Shown here piece after piece: positions 5,680 through 7,113 of a stretch of DNA of 7,113 nt (positions within the stretch are counted from its first letter, which is position 1; each line of letters starts with the position of its first letter). A program made the position numbers and the translations under genes. Origin of the DNA: Thermomicrobiaceae bacterium (GTDB lineage: Bacteria > Chloroflexota > Chloroflexia > Thermomicrobiales > Thermomicrobiaceae); NCBI GenBank assembly GCA_007122555.1, contig SKTL01000463.1:1-7113 (forward strand). The letters run 5' to 3'. The notes under the pieces are model-generated. The model was given only the letters and a program-made list of their open reading frames with translations, did no database searches and was not told where the DNA came from.

Positions 5680-5687
5680 ATTCATTC

Positions 5688-7070
5688 GTGACGGCAGACA
5701 CCTCCAGAACCAGCTTGTTGCGTTCACTACCTTCCGTGGACGGAGTTCTCGGGAATCCCGATGTTCGTTCTGACTCGGTTCAGCTTGACCGGGACGTGCT
5801 GACGCAACTGGTCCGTCAGCGTATCGACGGGGTTCGCCGGCGTATCCTGCACGGGGAGCCGATCGAGCATGTTGAAGATGCTGTCGTTCGCGACGTGATT
5901 GCGTCGATCGCGCAATTGAACCGGCCGCGCCTCATCGAGGTGATTAACGCAACCGGGGTGATCGTTCACACAAACCTCGGAAGAGCGCCGGTTAGCGAGG
6001 AAGCGGCGGAAGCAATGGCGCGGGTCGCAAGCAGGTATTCGCCGCTGGAGCTGGAGATCGAGACAGGTAAACGCGGCGGCCGGATGTCTGAGATCAGCCA
6101 GATGTTGCGCCTGCTGACGGGGGCGGACGCCAGTCTGGTCGTGAACAACAACGCAGCGGCGGTGATGCTGGCGCTCAGCGCGCTCTGCGCTGGCAACGAG
6201 GTGATTCTCTCGCGAAGCCAGGCGGTGGAGATCGGAGGCGGGTTCCGAATTCCGGACGTTCTGGCGCAGAGCGGCGCGAGGCTGGTCGAGGTGGGAACGA
6301 CCAACCGCACCTATGTACGTGATTACGAGGCCGCGATCACCGATCAAACCGGCGCGCTGCTGACGGTGCATTGGAGTAACTTCAGGATTGTCGGATTTAC
6401 GAAACAACCCCTTCATTCCGAGCTGGCTGAGCTGGCGAGATCCCGCTCGCTGCCGCTGATTGAGGATCTTGGTTCGGGTTCGCTGCTGGAAACAACGCCC
6501 TGGGGACTTTCGCACGAGCCGACGGTGACGGAGAGCATCAAGTCCGGGGTCGATGTGGTCTGTTTCTCGGGCGACAAGCTGCTCGGCGGGCCGCAGGCGG
6601 GGATCATTTCCGGCCGGAAGGACCTGATCGAGCAGATCAGCGCGCACCCGCTGGCGCGGGCGGTTCGGGCGGACAAGACCGCACTGGCCGGGATCGCCGA
6701 AACGCTGCGGCACTACATTCGGGGAGACGCGCTGGAACGGGTTCCGGTCTGGCGAATGATCTCGGCGGATGGGGAGTTCTTGCGTCTCCGGTGCGAGGAG
6801 TGGCGATCGCAGATCTATCCGAACGACGATGTGCGCGTCGTCGAGACCCGGGCAGCGATTGGCGGCGGTTCGTTGCCGGGGGAGACCTTGCCATCCTGGG
6901 GACTGTCCATTGCGACGGCGAATCCGGACCGTCTCGCCCGGACGCTGCGCACCGGCGTCCCCGCGATCATGCCGCATATCGAGGACGATCGCTTGATCCT
7001 GGACGCTCGGACGGTCCTGCCGGGCCAGGAAACCGGTTTGATCGCCGGAGTGAACGCGGCGCTGCAGTAG
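5688..7070 (+). CDS. selA: L-seryl-tRNA(Sec) selenium transferase (selenocysteine synthase)
   Basis: This is a 460-residue PLP enzyme of normal SelA length that converts Ser-tRNA(Sec) to Sec-tRNA(Sec) with selenophosphate. The bacterial enzyme forms a large ring-shaped homodecamer in the cytoplasm. The N-terminal region (1-80) begins RSLPSVDGVL, as usual for the tRNA-binding part. Conserved stretches follow: INATGVIVHTNLGRAP (86-101), SPLELEIETGKRGGR (118-132), VVNNNAAAVMLAL (151-163), EVGTTNRT (201-208), IEDLGSG (258-264) and SGDKLLGGPQAG (294-305), whose K297 aligns with the PLP lysine K295 of the E. coli protein. The C-terminal domain has GGGSLPG (392-398). The start is GTG with a strong ribosome binding site. 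There is no frameshift or truncation. It implies that selB, selC (tRNA-Sec) and selD lie elsewhere; the next gene may be selB. Confidence 0.97.
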   Translation: MTADTSRTSLLRSLPSVDGVLGNPDVRSDSVQLDRDVLTQLVRQRIDGVRRRILHGEPIEHVEDAVVRDVIASIAQLNRPRLIEVINATGVIVHTNLGRAPVSEEAAEAMARVASRYSPLELEIETGKRGGRMSEISQMLRLLTGADASLVVNNNAAAVMLALSALCAGNEVILSRSQAVEIGGGFRIPDVLAQSGARLVEVGTTNRTYVRDYEAAITDQTGALLTVHWSNFRIVGFTKQPLHSELAELARSRSLPLIEDLGSGSLLETTPWGLSHEPTVTESIKSGVDVVCFSGDKLLGGPQAGIISGRKDLIEQISAHPLARAVRADKTALAGIAETLRHYIRGDALERVPVWRMISADGEFLRLRCEEWRSQIYPNDDVRVVETRAAIGGGSLPGETLPSWGLSIATANPDRLARTLRTGVPAIMPHIEDDRLILDARTVLPGQETGLIAGVNAALQ

Positions 7071-7077
7071 TCCTCAA

Positions 7078-7094
7078 CTCCCGGGAACCGGGAG
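7078..7094 (+). repeat. Perfect 7-bp hairpin just after selA, overlapping a ribosome binding site
   Basis: CTCCCGG and CCGGGAG form a perfect stem around a 3-nt GAA loop, starting 7 nt after the selA stop. There is no T-run. Its 3' arm contains GGGAG, 9 nt before an ATG, so folding would hide the presumed ribosome binding site of the next gene rather than end transcription. Confidence 0.45.
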
Positions 7095-7103
7095 ATCCCC
7101 GCG

Positions 7104-7113
7104 ATGTTGCATC
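7104..7113 (+). CDS. Possible start of the next gene (selB by context), cut by window end
   Basis: ATG at 7104 (codons Met-Leu-His) follows GGGAG at 7090-7094 with 9 nt spacing. It lies 33 nt after selA on the same strand. selB, the selenocysteine-specific elongation factor, commonly follows selA, and short starts such as M(L)H are seen before its GTP-binding motif. Only three codons are visible, so identity rests on context alone. Confidence 0.35.

Noticed and set aside
5589..5687. Longer N-terminus for SelA from GTG 5589
   Set aside because: The start lies inside the tRNA-Pro terminator stem; GTG 5688 has GGGAG at ideal distance and matches the family start.
5384..5701. 105-residue minus-strand frame containing [11 protein letters not shown]
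   Set aside because: This peptide is the antisense translation of tRNA-Pro, a well-known annotation artefact.
5727..6977. 416-residue minus-strand open frame
   Set aside because: It lies fully antisense to selA, is Arg/Gln/Pro-rich with no family motif, and is a shadow of selA codon bias.
1..7113. CRISPR array, insertion sequence, phage or toxin-antitoxin system
   Set aside because: No regularly spaced repeats, transposase or integrase motifs, terminal repeats or paired small toxin-like genes were seen.

Overview
The window is a G+C-rich stretch of bacterial chromosome (clearly above 50% by eye, not computed) with ordinary coding density. It has no visible mobile element, CRISPR array or phage gene. 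The gene set suggests Chloroflexota, perhaps Thermomicrobia: a long MalT-like LuxR regulator next to a DUF4242 protein, a long-form ribosome hibernation factor, an MshA-like GT4 glycosyltransferase and a selenocysteine synthase. This placement comes from family recall, not from a search.

Positions 2-1875, plus strand: the C-terminal 496 residues of a large LuxR-family regulator, cut by the left edge, then a 90-residue DUF4242 protein with a strong ribosome binding site. The 110-bp gap between them holds two copies of ATAGGGGT exactly 22 bp apart. A 9-bp perfect hairpin at 2098-2125 separates this plus-strand block from the minus-strand block.

Positions 2152-5244, minus strand (read right to left): tRNA-Arg(CCT) with its own terminator, a long-form hibernation promoting factor (hpf) followed by a hairpin, a GT4 glycosyltransferase, and a protein that joins an unusual seven-cysteine ferredoxin-like domain to a thioredoxin domain. 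The last is the most interesting gene here: its cysteine order parallels 7Fe ferredoxins ([3Fe-4S] plus [4Fe-4S]) but with altered spacing, and it is tethered by an acidic linker to a complete WCGPC thioredoxin.

Positions 5470-7113, plus strand: tRNA-Pro(CGG) with an extended -10 promoter and a textbook terminator, then selA (L-seryl-tRNA(Sec) selenium transferase) starting at a GTG. At the right edge a candidate ribosome binding site and ATG may begin the next gene, possibly selB. SelA implies that the organism decodes UGA as selenocysteine; neither the tRNA-Sec nor a selenoprotein lies in this window.

The blocks look like neighbours rather than one pathway: signalling (regulator plus DUF4242), redox and sugar transfer (ferredoxin-thioredoxin, GT4), and translation (two tRNAs, Hpf, SelA).
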